Positions 54,604 through 64,000 of a stretch of 64,000 nucleotides of DNA are shown in pieces. Made by a program: the position numbers and the translations under genes. The stretch comes from Nakataea oryzae (lineage: Eukaryota > Ascomycota > Sordariomycetes > Magnaporthales > Magnaporthaceae), in the NCBI GenBank assembly GCA_003049435.1, contig PYSQ01000032.1, positions 1 to 64,000 on the forward strand, written 5' to 3'. Position 1 is the stretch's first letter; every line of letters begins with the position of its first letter. The notes under the pieces are model-generated. The model ran no database searches and had not been told where the DNA came from. It saw only the letters and a list, made by a program, of their open reading frames with translations.

Positions 54604-55947
54604 TTTGGACGGGCGTTGATGTTTGTGTATATGGAGACCAGATAGGTATGATTAGTGGGGGGATGACAAGTGGAAAAGCGCAGCTTTCCGTATTTATGGC
54701 CTTCCGAGGTGTCTGCCTTGGGCAGAGGTAGACGGCTGATGGTGATCGAGTCTAGATTATTTCTCCAAGCCGTTGTGCTCCAGTACCAAAACCACAGCGG
54801 GAGGCCTATCCTTTTCTACGATTTCCTCCATCCAGGATCAATAGAATCGCTGCATTTGCTGCAGTCCGTGCGACTTGAGGCTGCTACGACGATCAAGGGT
54901 GTCACGGTTTGGCTGCAAGACTGATCAACATACGATGGCCCACCAGCCGAGACCAGGCCCCTTGCGTGCAATGTTTCAGCCCGGCTCATGTCGCCCGTCC
55001 AGTCGCACCACTTTCTTATCGCCTCTGCGGGTGGCTGATATTATTTTGCAGTCCCGGGGACAGAGTCGCAGCGGCGCCTCGGCAGTTGTCCCGCTGGGAC
55101 CCGAAAGGCCGCCTCCCTCAGGGCCCTCTGAGAAACACCCCCGTGGTTCAGAAGTGGCCTCATTGGTCCCCAGGGGATCCATCAACAGCGCACCACGCCG
55201 CCACGAGCAGGGTTGAGCCTGGGGACGGCAAACGCCCCCGGATTTTAGACCGTGCAAGAAGGCTATTTTCCGCAAAAAGGGCCCCGCCGTACGCCGTCGC
55301 ACGGCGGCCACAGGAGGGCGGCGAGGCGCGGGATCGACTGACGAGTCCGGAAGCCGCCGAGCTAAGCTAGGAGGGGGCCAACTATAGGCTTGCTCCGTCG
55401 GTCTCTAATGCTGCATCCTTATTGTCCGCTTTCTGTATTTTTTTTCTGTCGCTCTTTTCTTTTTCTTTTTACAGGCCGCAAGCTTAAAGACTGCATGCAC
55501 AATGCATGCAGTCTGCCGTTATAGATTCCTGGTTTTGTCCCATTCATCCGATGTCGTACGGTTGACCAAACAGCCTGTCCCGCCAAGCTTGTCCAAACAG
55601 TTGCCGGCCAGCATGGATTGGCTTGTCGCTGAGGGCGGAAGGCCCGATCTGCCCCGTCACCGAGCCTTCGCCCGAACTTGGTATTTCAGAACTGCACACA
55701 TTCACATACAGAAAGGAACAAGCGGGGTAGGCAATGCACATCGGCGCGGTTCTGCGCAGGTGGTGTGAACAAAAAGCTGGCTTGCATTTCTATTGCTGAG
55801 GTCACTGGGGAGACTCTCGTGTTGGAAGGGGCCCAGTCCGGCCAGCCCCTCCTCTGCATGCCTGCTAGGTCATGGACATCTCCTTCCTTCGTTCTGCGTC
55901 CTGTGTCCGTCTATATCCATTGTTCATATTCGTTATCGTCTTCTCGT
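54604..55947. other. intergenic with perfect hairpin
   Basis: About 1.3 kb upstream of the low-complexity-protein gene and downstream of the small secreted protein gene. Contains the 12-bp inverted repeat listed separately and a T-rich stretch at 55438-55471. No gene seen. Confidence 0.55.
55488..55514. repeat. perfect 12-bp inverted repeat, 3-nt loop
   Basis: AGACTGCATGCA, loop CAA, TGCATGCAGTCT. Both arms match without error. It sits in intergenic DNA about 885 nt upstream of the low-complexity-protein start and 434 nt past the secreted-protein stop. Confidence 0.9.
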
Positions 55948-56374
55948 TTAGGCCTTGCCGGCGTCCGTCCTCCTCCTGCTGACGCTCCTGACAGAGTTCT
56001 TCTTGGCGCTGCCCTTCTTGGCGACAGGGGCGTTGGCGACAAAGGCGCAGGGCGGCACACCGCCGTCGCCGTCACCGTTGCCGCAGCGGAGCGGGAAGAG
56101 GCAGCAGCCCTCGCCGGGGCTGTTGGCCGGGTCCGTGAAGATGCGCGAGCCCTCGGGGGTCTTGTTGCCGGTTGCTATGCAGGTGGGGCCGTTGGGGAAG
56201 CCGCAGCTGTGGTGGTTGGGTGGCGGTTAGCGAGGGTTCGTGGCTCGGGGAAATGCCCGACGGCCAGGTCTGGGAGCAGCCGACTTACTTTCCGTTGGTT
56301 CCACGGACGGGAGGGCCCTGGGCAGACGCGGTGGCCGCGAAGACGAAGACAGTGGCGAGGGCGAAGAACTGCAT
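55948..56374 (-). CDS. small secreted cysteine-containing protein
   Basis: Two exons, 56289-56374 and 55948-56206; the intron is 82 nt (GTAAGT...CACAG) and the joined frame is 114 aa. The signal peptide MQFFALATVFVFAATASAQ is followed by a short mature protein with six cysteines (NCGFPNGPTC, GEGCCLFPLRC, PPCAF), then a basic tail with KKGSAKKNSVRSVSRRR. No known domain recognised. Size, secretion and even cysteine number fit candidate effector or antimicrobial-type proteins of ascomycetes, but nothing shows that activity. The TATA box at 56563-56570 and a leader of about 160 nt support it as a real transcribed gene. Confidence 0.8.
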
Positions 56375-57368
56375 TTTGGCGGTGTTGTTGGGGTGGGTTT
56401 GATAAAAGTACCAAAAGAAACAATAAGACGAATGTAAGTCTGCGCAGCAGGCGGCGGTTGAATAGAACAAGGGAGAAATGGACAAGGAGGCAGATGAAGT
56501 GAAGCAGACCAGGCTGATGGAGAAGAAGCTCTTGGTGTCTTGGTGATGGCAGGACCAGCTCGCCTTTATACCAGGACAGCAACACATCGCGGACGCACCC
56601 CCCATGCCCCTTGGGCGGCTTCACCCTTCCCCTGCCGCCCCTTTTCGCGCCTTCATCTTCCTCCAATGCTGCGCTGCGGGATGGAAGACCAACAGCGCGT
56701 GTGGGGAAGGTAGCACTTGTTTCGATTTTCCGATGCGCGCGCCAGGGCTTCGAGCGATGCCAGCGGGGCCGCGAGCCTGGACAGCCGTTGCAGGTGGCGA
56801 AAGGCCGGGGGCGCGAGTCATAACAGGTGCCATTCTGAGTCTGGCGGGGTGCAGCCAGCGCTGTCGCCGGCCCTGCTGTTTTGGATGGCAGCACCTGCCG
56901 GGGCCCGTGTCTCCTGCTGGCCCCCTGTGCGGGCAGCAATTCAGGGCAGGCACCCCCCGCTGGAGCCAGCGCCAAGAAGCGCGCAGGCACCGAAAGGGGC
57001 AGGAGTTTCCCGCAGGCTGGGCCGTTTCCGATCTGCGGCCCCTGGTTGCCGTTTCGTTATGCATATTTCTGTCGCCAGTCGGTTCGACTTGGCGTCGACA
57101 GCCGCGCGGCACTAAGCGAAGAACAAAACACGCACATTTAGCAGCATACGGTTATTTATAACGCAGCATCTTATGCCTCACTCAAAGCCCCCAGGCCTCG
57201 CCCACCCCGAATCTCCTCCTGTTTCATGCGACCCTATCAAGCAGCCCACGCCGCGACAGGCCACCCTCGTTGGGCGCAGAAACGAGCGCCGTCGCCTGCC
57301 TTCTCGATCGACGCCCGCACGCGCTGTCTGCTTGCCCCGCCTTCTAGAAGGCCACGCGAGACCGTCGG
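56375..57368. other. intergenic, secreted-protein promoter side
   Basis: About 1 kb upstream of the small secreted protein gene and downstream of the asparagine synthase stop. Apart from the TATA box nothing is recognised. Confidence 0.6.
56563..56570 (-). promoter_or_regulatory. TATA box of the small secreted protein gene
   Basis: TATAAAGG on the minus strand, 189 nt upstream of the ATG. The CT-rich leader between them is typical of strongly expressed fungal genes. Confidence 0.55.
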
Positions 57369-59792
57369 TCATGTGGCTGCGACGGCGACAGGAGCAGGGG
57401 CGTTGCCACACGACACCCCTGGCACGTCCGCGGCGGCGGCCATGCCGAGCCCAGGCCAGTCCTCTTGGCGCGCCGTCTTGACGCCGAACCGCTGGGCCAG
57501 CACGACCCAGCTGGCGACGACGAGCAGGGCGCGGAACGCCTGGGGGTCGGTCTGGTCGCCGAAGCCGGCCTCGAGCGCCCGCCTGACGGCCCCGCCGTCG
57601 ACGAAGCCCAGCCCCGCGACCGCCTCGTCGGTCAGCAGCGACGTCAGCATCCTGTGGACGGCTCCGCCGCGCGGCCACGCCAGCGGCGCCGAGTAGGGGT
57701 GCTTGCGGCGCTCGTACAGCTCCTGCGTGATGTAGGGCCGCGTCGCCTCGCGCAGGATCCACTTCTCGGTCAGCTCCCAGCCCGCCAGCTTGGCGCCCTG
57801 CTCCTCGCCCAGCCCTTGCACCAGCGACCCCCACCACGAGCTCTGGGCTGCCGCTGCCGCCGCCGGCCCATCCCCGCTCCCGCCCTGCTGCTCCCGCGGG
57901 CCGAACGACACCTTGACGCTCGGCGGCAGGCCCGCCACGTACTCGGCCAGCTTGTGGTCCAGGAACGGCAGGCGCGCCTCGACGCTGTGCGCCATCTCGC
58001 ACCGGTCGCCAAGCGACGTCAGGATCATGTTGGCCAGCGGGCCCTTGATGTAAGCGTACAGCGCGCGGTGCAGGCTGTGCCACTCGTCCCGCGCCTCAGC
58101 TATCTCCGGCTCCGCCGTGTCCCCCGGGCCGCTAGACCTGCCCGCCCCCGTCGCCCCCGCCGCACCTTTACGCGCCTCTTCAGCGATCCAGGACGCGAAC
58201 AGGCCGCTGGAGAAGCCCGGGTACGCCGACAGGATGAACCGCGAACCCACAGTGACATCGATACCGCGTGTGTCGCCATCCGCCGCATCACTCTGGAAAA
58301 ATCCCTTCTCCCGGATGATATTAGCCATGCCCTCTTGCATCAGCTGCTGGATCTTGACCCGCAGCTCGTGGTCCTGCGCCAGCGCCGTGTGCGGCATGGC
58401 GCCGTCGGCATCGATGAAGCTGTCGGGCATCAGGAACGGGTAGCCCGCGAACAATTCGTCGGAGCCCTCGCCAGTGAGCACGACGGGAACGCCTCCTTTG
58501 CGCGGCAGCGTCGACAGGGCGAACTTTCCCACCGTATTGAGGTCCCAGTGGTGATGCTCGACATGGTATATGGCGTCGGCAAAGTTGTCGGCGAGCGCCT
58601 CCTCGGTCATGTCGATGATCTCGATCGACACCCCGAGCCACTCGGCCGTCCGCTTGGCGATGTCGGACTCGTCGGACCCGGACCCCGTGGGGAACTTGAT
58701 GCAGAAGCACGATATGCGCTCGGCCGGGTCCCTGTTGCCCAGCTTGACCCCCTGCTCCCGGGCCAGGTGAGTCACGATCCCGGCAACCGCCGACGAGTCG
58801 ATGCCGCCCGACAGGTAGATCCCCACGGGCACGTCAGCACGCAGCCGCAGCTTGACCGCCTCGATGATGCGCTCGCGCACCCCGTCGACCATCTCGTCCA
58901 CCGACCGCGTCTCCACCTCTCGCTGAAAATCGCCATCAGCATGCCGCTGTCCTGGTGGGGCGTAGTCCGTCAGTCAGTCTGTACTTACCTGGTCGCGGTA
59001 GCTGACGTCCCAGTACTTGTGGTGTGTGACCTCCCCGTGCCGGCTGACCTCCATCCAGTAGCCCGGCAGCATCTTGCGCACCCCCTTGAACACGAACTTG
59101 TCCTCCCGCATGGCCCCGCCGCCAAAGAGGTCGGGCACGTCCCACTCCGGCTCCCAGCCCAGGGGCAGGAACGCCTTGCACTCGCTTGCGAGCAGCAGCG
59201 TCCTGGCCCCGTCGGCGCCCGCCACGACGGTCCAGAACAGCGGCTTGATGCCGAACCGGTCGCGGCCCGCGACGACCTTGCCGCCGTCGCGCTCGTCGTA
59301 GATGACAAAGGCAAACTCGCCCCGCATGTGCTCGAGGAACGCGGGCGCGCCGTGGGCCTTGTACAGCGCCACGACGACCTCGCTGTCGCTCGTGCCGTGG
59401 AAGCCGTAGCCGTGGTCGCGCGCCAGCCGCGCGCGGATGGCGTCGTGGTCGTATATCTCGCCGTTGACGACGGCGTGCACGCCGCCGCAGTCGCTGTGCA
59501 GCGGCTGGTCGCCCCCGTGGCTCAGGTCCACGATGGACAGGCGCGAGTGGCCCAGCCCGACGGCCCCGTCCGCCGACAGCCACACGCCCTCGGCGTCGGG
59601 CCCGCGGTGCCGCAGCTTGGCCACGCTCTGCTGGAGCCGCGCCCGCAGCGCGTCCGGGCTCGGGGCGGGGGAGGAGGAAGAGGAGGAGGAGGAGGAGGCG
59701 TCTACCTTGGCCCCGCTGGGTGCCGCGTTGTTGGCGCTGGCGGCCTTGCCTGCCACCGGCGGCAGGCGGATCGAGGCGACTATTCCACACAT
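57369..59792 (-). CDS. asparagine synthase (glutamine-hydrolysing), long form
   Basis: Converts aspartate to asparagine using glutamine and ATP. Exons 58989-59792 and 57369-58922; the 66-nt intron (GTAAGT...TTTTCAG) joins SYRDQ to REVETRSVDEM; 785 aa. The catalytic Cys is the second residue (MCGIVASI); the glutaminase domain continues with KLRHRGPDAEGVW, LGHSRLSIVDL, VNGEIYDH and GRDRFGIKPLFW. The synthase domain has the PPi loop GIYLSGGIDSSAVAG, LTGEGSDELFAGYPF and VEARLPFLDHKLAEYV. It is longer than yeast Asn1 (about 570 aa), with a Ser run near residue 32 and low-complexity inserts (GRSSGPGDTAEP, QGGSGDGPAAAAAA). This long type coexists with the Asn1 type in many filamentous fungi; here it stands alone, so role in bulk asparagine supply or a specialised pathway is open. 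Confidence 0.93.
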
Positions 59793-61372
59793 GGCTTTCC
59801 GTGTCTATGCTGGTCTGGTAGGTAGCAAACCTGCCGAGCCCTGGCCTCTTGGCCCGGAGGCGGGAGCTAGGGGCGGCTTTTTATTGTCTGAATCGGCATC
59901 CATCCGTTCTCGCCCTGCATATACAGATCGGCGGGGGAGCGGGGAGGCGCTACGCCCTCGGCCCGAAGAACGCTCCAGGGCGGCACTGGGGGCCAGTGCT
60001 GAGCCGGGTAAATCCTCCTCATTGGGACCCGATCCTACCCTCAGACCTTGGGGCCCGTGGAGATGTTCAAACTCTAAATGATTTCCAGTGTCATAAATTC
60101 ATGTAGTTGGGGTTTCCCGCCATCCCATGTAGGGGAAGCTTGGGAGCCGCTGCCACGTGTGTGGCCGCGCCATTGTCCACGATATTTGGCAAATATTCAC
60201 CGGCTGCGAAGTTCTGCAACAAATATTTGCTTGGCATCTGTTTGCCATGACTCGTGGCAAGGCAATCAATAATCTTGCCATCTTGAACGACGGCTGTCTT
60301 CAGCTGTCTTGAAACGGGATTACCAAGACGCAGTCGTCAGCTGCGGGGAGTGCAGAAGACGGCCAGGCGGCAAGTCGGGAAGAACTGATATAAAAAAAAA
60401 ATATTGAACGCAACAGCACGTTCTTGCAGGGGCAGGTTAAGACGCCCTATTCCGCTGCCTCCGCTACTAAACGTTATAGTTTGATAAACGCTAGCCAAAC
60501 ACGGATGGCAAGGCGCATGTCTACCATCCAAGGTTCCGGCAAGAAGCAGCTGACCCCTGACTTACCCCACATGGGAAAACGCTTGTGCTTCGGACCGGCC
60601 AGCCCAACGTCAGCCAGCGCTTTCATGGACCACCGCCAATGCAGCCTGAGTGGTGTGGCCGCTAGCTTGTGCCGGTGTGCCCTCCTCGGAGGCGTGCGGC
60701 GCCTTTCGAGCAGGACCTCAACAACCCCTCCTCTCCCCCTGCCGCGGCACTTCCGATAGGTCCCTGCGCGGCTGGCTCGTCGACGGTGAGGCCCGGGGCG
60801 CGCGTGTCCGGCCACTCTCTCGACCGCCCGCATCGGCATCTGCGTGGCGATGATGGAGCCAGGCAGCGGCGGCGGCGGCGGCATTCATGGACAGCGCGCT
60901 TGTGGAAGGCGTCCCGGGTGCCTGAAGTGCGAGCAGCCAGCAGTGGCTGTCCACTCTTTACTGACTCTGCAGATCTGAAAAGCCCCCAGACGTCGAGCCA
61001 TGCTCATACCAAGCTATTTACTCTGGTAAAAGGGTATCATGTGTAGGAACGAGCCTATCCAAGTGAAGACCAAGAGGTCGGTGCCGCAGATGCCGAGATG
61101 TCGATGCGGAGAATCGCGGCCTTGGGCTCCTTACCGCGAGGGGAGGGGGTTCTTTCAGGACTGCCTTGGACTGGGACGAGTGCTTTCAAGATGTCAGCTT
61201 ACACCTCCGTGATTATGTTCGTAGCTGGTCATCAGTCCATAAAAGTTGACACTGGCTGGAATTTAACCGGAAATGTACAACACAGACGGGAATTTTGCTC
61301 TGGATGACTTGAGGCTTTCCAGCGAACAAGAGCTGGGGGGGTTTCTCGTCCCGGGTTTGCTTATCCCGGGCT

Positions 61373-61395
61373 CCGTGACGGAGGTTCCGTCACGG
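61373..61395. promoter_or_regulatory. perfect 10-bp inverted repeat upstream of the repeat-protein gene
   Basis: CCGTGACGGA, loop GGT, TCCGTCACGG. Each arm contains a TGACG/CGTCA half-site of the kind bound by bZIP (CRE/ATF-type) factors. It lies 148 nt upstream of the TATA box of the downstream gene and follows two CCCGGG palindromes. Function as a binding site is inference. Confidence 0.6.
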
Positions 61396-61542
61396 CCTCC
61401 GCGTCTATCAGTCGCAAGGTGTCATTTTTACAATGCCTGTTTTGTTTTACAAAAACTCAGGCTTGTGGCGCGACTAGGTTTTTGTCAAAACCCCGTCATG
61501 ACTTCGTATTGCTCCCGTTCACGTTCCCATCTCCGCCTCGGG

Positions 61543-61550
61543 TATAAAAG
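61543..61550 (+). promoter_or_regulatory. TATA box of the repeat-protein gene
   Basis: TATAAAAG, 90 nt upstream of the proposed ATG at 61640, a normal distance for a TATA-driven fungal gene with a leader of about 60 nt. Confidence 0.65.
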
Positions 61551-61639
61551 CCATCAGCAAGATGAACGCCATAGTTCCCAACCCTATACCAACAACTTTG
61601 TTCGAAGCAATCTAGAAAAAAGCCGCGGAGCAGCTAAAA

Positions 61640-62206
61640 ATGCACCTTCCCAGTAGACGCAGAAACCATGCAAGCATTCGGGGCTACGTAGCTCTTCTCC
61701 TACAGTATGCAGCCGATGTCGGATGTGATACAACCCACCGGAGACGATACGGGTTGAACGCCGCCGGGGCGGTGCAACATTCACCTATGGAGGAAGATGT
61801 CCTCACGGCCATAACCCCAGTGGACACGGAGGCTCAGTCTGACCTTCTCACAGCCATCACCCCTCTTGATTCGCCAGTTGAGCCCGATGTCCTGACCGCA
61901 ATCACCCCCATCACAACCGGCTTGCCTTCGAGCAGTGAGCCGCCCCTCATATTCACAAAAACAACAACTCTGGATATATGGGTCACCGAGACGGTCGGCG
62001 ACACGGTCATCGCAGGTCCAGCTACCACAGTAGGACCCGGAACTTTCCCGGACAGTGGTGGTGAGAATGCCACGCCGAGCACGGAGACTAGGAATACAGC
62101 AACAGGAAGCCCTACAACTCCGCTGCCAGGACCGCCAACATCGTCATCTTTGCTGGCGATGGCTAGCGTGACGGCGGGTCTGATTGGCTGTTGGATCTTT
62201 GCGTGA
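61640..62206 (+). CDS. putative GPI-anchored surface protein with DVLTAITP repeats
   Basis: Single open frame of 188 aa; no family recognised. The N-terminus is basic (MHLPSRRRNHASIRG) followed by a short hydrophobic stretch (YVALLLQYAADVG), a poor but possible signal peptide; an unseen upstream exon could supply a better one. Three tandem copies of about 16 residues share DVLTAITP, DLLTAITP and DVLTAITP, each followed by a Thr/Ser/Pro-rich spacer. The rest is Thr/Pro/Gly/Ser-rich and ends with SSSLLAMASVTAGLIGCWIF, fitting a GPI attachment signal. A TATA box and a perfect inverted repeat lie upstream, which favours a genuine gene. Likely a cell-wall or surface protein; role unknown. Confidence 0.6.
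   Translation: MHLPSRRRNHASIRGYVALLLQYAADVGCDTTHRRRYGLNAAGAVQHSPMEEDVLTAITPVDTEAQSDLLTAITPLDSPVEPDVLTAITPITTGLPSSSEPPLIFTKTTTLDIWVTETVGDTVIAGPATTVGPGTFPDSGGENATPSTETRNTATGSPTTPLPGPPTSSSLLAMASVTAGLIGCWIFA
61787..61923 (+). repeat. three in-frame copies of a 16-residue repeat
   Basis: Copies start with DVLTAITP, DLLTAITP, DVLTAITP. The nucleotide sequences differ (for example GTCCTCACGGCC, CTTCTCACAGCC, GTCCTGACCGCA), so the protein repeat is conserved more than the DNA, which suggests selection on the repeat. Confidence 0.85.
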
Positions 62207-63315
62207 TGGGCTCGTGATGGCGCTGTGCAAAAGGGTCTGCTGGGCGTGGAGAGGACGTAAGCGAACCATGCATGAGATCGCCCGAAACAGTCGCGGAAAT
62301 CTACGTGGCTCCAACAATAATCGTCGCTCAAAAGAGACACCCATGCCTTCAAAGCACGAAATAAACCAGCGCAAATTTAATTTTGACCTCGGACAATTCA
62401 GCCTCTATGGCTTCGCCGTGATAGCCCCATGGAGATGCAGCACTGGTTCTTGTTGCTTGATTATTGACTAGAATGTCCTTCAATTTTGGTCAGGTACTCC
62501 ATCAAACAGTTCCTGTTTTGAGTAGACGGGATTGTATTCACCTCGTTTGTCGTCGCGACCAGCCCTCACCCTTGTGCACAAACAAGACCATTGGCATTGA
62601 CTTCATGAGAATTCGGGTTTCTTCCCGCCCGACTTCATGCTCCACTTGGTTGCTCGGCTTCAGTGCCAGAGGCTGTGCCGGTTGGGCTCGAGCGTGGTGG
62701 GATCTTGTGAAGCATGCGTATATTTAGGTCAAACAACACAATGCCAAGAGCGCTAGCGAATCCAAAGTAGGACATGTTCGACAAAGGCGACTGTAAAGCT
62801 GTTGAAAGTCGATATTGGCTGGAAGCTCCAATCACCAAGGAAGAGGCATGTCTCGGACCATGGTGCAGCAGAAGAGAGGGTGCATGGTGATTAAACGCGA
62901 TGTCGGTCGAGAAAATACGCGGTTGCTCTGTTGGTGAAGTTGGCGTATAACACATGATGCAGCGTCTAGTGTATCATGCCTGGCGGGTGATTCATCTCGG
63001 TGCCGGGTGAATCGCATCCACTCTGAGCCACTTGCGTGTCTAAGTGACCACAGATGCAGTGGAAGAAGGCATGAATCCACCAAATGGACGAGAGGCTATG
63101 GTAGGCATGTCAGGAGGGTCTCCAAGGGCAGTAAAACATGGGACACGTAGTCGTCAATATCGTCATCATTCTTTACGCAAAGGGGTATATCCACTAATCT
63201 CAAATGTCGCTCGCTCAAATTCCAAATGCCTTTCCCGCAACAATCAGCCGCAAGCTGACCAGCCGGCCACTGGCGGCTGAGCAGTATCCGACCCCGTGCC
63301 GTCCACGCTCGAGGT
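62207..63315. other. intergenic, convergent
   Basis: Between the repeat-protein stop (plus) and the small secreted protein stop (minus). A minus-strand frame at 62635-62955 has no family or signal peptide and is not called. Nothing else seen. Confidence 0.5.
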
Positions 63316-63743
63316 TTACCTGCCGCCGACCCTGATGCTGGATATCGAGGGGTTTCCAGACCAGCCAGAGGCTGGACAGCTCATGCTCGACCCCTCGACA
63401 AACTCCCACTTCAGGTTGTTATTATCATCCTTGGACTCGCCTGCGCGCGTTGGGTGGGGCGTGTTAGTGACGGCATCTAAGCAAGGGAAAGACTGGACGA
63501 TGGGGATGATGACTTACATAGATTCCGGCCCTCTGCGCAAAACTCAAATCCGCCTTTCCTCTTTTCCTTGCATTCGCTTGGGGAAATCCGCACGACTTCT
63601 GCCCGTGCGAAGAGCCCGCGCCCCATGACCATGTCGTATAGTTCGGGCGCGACCTGCGCCGCTTTTGGGACTGGTGCGGCGGTCGACAGGGCGGGGAAGA
63701 GGAAAAGGCAGAAAGCCGCCGCTGTTGTGACTAGATGGAGCAT
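63316..63743 (-). CDS. small secreted protein with four cysteines
   Basis: Exons 63518-63743 and 63316-63440; the 77-nt intron (GTAAGT...GCGCAG) is in phase, giving 116 aa. Start at 63743 gives a clear signal peptide (MLHLVTTAAAFCLFLFPALSTAAP); the ATG 45 nt upstream would bury it. The mature part has four cysteines (SECKEKRK, FEFCAEG, NLCESK, MSCPASGW) and a basic-acidic mix; the splice contributes the third cysteine. No domain recognised. Secretion, small size and few homologue-like features fit a lineage-specific secreted or effector-like protein, without evidence of activity. The 257 bases from here to the window end hold only its upstream flank. Confidence 0.78.
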
Positions 63744-64000
63744 CTTGCGATGGGGAGAAGTGCGGCGGTCGCAAAGCTGTGTGGCCAACGGAAGCTCGCT
63801 GAAGCGTGGAAGACTTTCAGGGCCAGTAGCGGCTGAGAGAACTGATCGTCTGGTGGTTGATAGATCCTGAATGTCAAGGGCCTACGGCGAACACCAGACC
63901 GGAGGATCTGTTGTGTTAATCAAGGGAACGGTCTGAGCGGTTCGACCTGGTGCAGGTTCGGGCCGGCGACTGGGATGGCTGGGCGCGGGCTATTTTCAAG

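Larger units (their letters stand above)
59793..61639. other. intergenic, divergent
   Basis: About 1.85 kb between the asparagine synthase start and the repeat-protein start. Includes the inverted repeat at 61373-61395 and a TATA box at 61543-61550. GC-rich open frames around 60450-61050 show no family. No gene called. Confidence 0.55.

Noticed and set aside
57465..59825. 786-codon open frame on the plus strand
   Set aside because: Antisense shadow of the asparagine synthase gene; Arg/His/Val-rich without a family and runs across its intron.
62635..62955. 106-codon minus-strand frame with one hydrophobic stretch
   Set aside because: No family, no clear start context and lies in a convergent intergenic region; kept out for lack of support.
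1..64000. CRISPR arrays, insertion sequences or bacterial operons
   Set aside because: No spaced direct repeats, no transposase, and the genes have spliceosomal introns and eukaryotic families.

Overview
The window is nuclear DNA of a filamentous ascomycete (Pezizomycotina, most likely Sordariomycetes). The evidence is short introns of about 56-168 nt with GTAAGT/GTATGT donors and CTAAC-like branch sites, GC-rich third codon positions, and families typical of this group: DUF1996, DUF3176, HsbA, Fig1, an NFX1/helicase/CbbX fusion and a mitochondrial T7-like RNA polymerase. All gene models below come from reading frames, splice signals and family resemblance; no search was run. The species cannot be named from this.

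Regions. 1-6 kb: a 5'-truncated gamma-glutamylcyclotransferase-like gene, NAD-dependent glycerol-3-phosphate dehydrogenase with a possible mitochondrial form, and a secreted DUF1996 protein. 6-16.5 kb: a long divergent intergenic region, the glycogen debranching enzyme, and a single-pass membrane protein whose start codon sits on a 4-nt coding exon. 19-24 kb: a DUF3176 membrane protein and a conserved fungal protein with a Cys-rich tail. 24.7-31.8 kb: the largest and most unusual gene, a 2297-residue protein joining an SF1 RNA-helicase-like domain, an NFX1-type zinc finger, a coiled coil and three CbbX/SpoVK-type AAA domains. 32-40 kb: a gene-poor, AT-richer stretch, then an HsbA-like secreted protein, an F-box-like/ankyrin-type protein and a Fig1-like membrane protein. 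40-47 kb: mitochondrial RNA polymerase, a SAM methyltransferase and tRNA-Gly(GCC). 47-54.6 kb: a ferric reductase, the pre-rRNA processing factor Esf1 and a Gly/Asn/Arg-rich low-complexity protein. 56-64 kb: two small secreted cysteine-containing proteins, a long-form asparagine synthase and a repeat-bearing putative GPI-anchored surface protein.

There is no biosynthetic cluster or operon logic. Neighbours are mostly unrelated housekeeping and surface or secreted genes: carbon storage (debranching enzyme, G3P dehydrogenase), mitochondrial transcription, ribosome biogenesis, iron uptake and the cell surface. The main candidates for something little described are the helicase/zinc-finger/triple-AAA protein, the unannotated repeat and small secreted proteins, and two strong perfect inverted repeats in intergenic DNA (55488-55514 and 61373-61395). 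The assembly has one ambiguous base (N at 48106) inside the ferric reductase gene.
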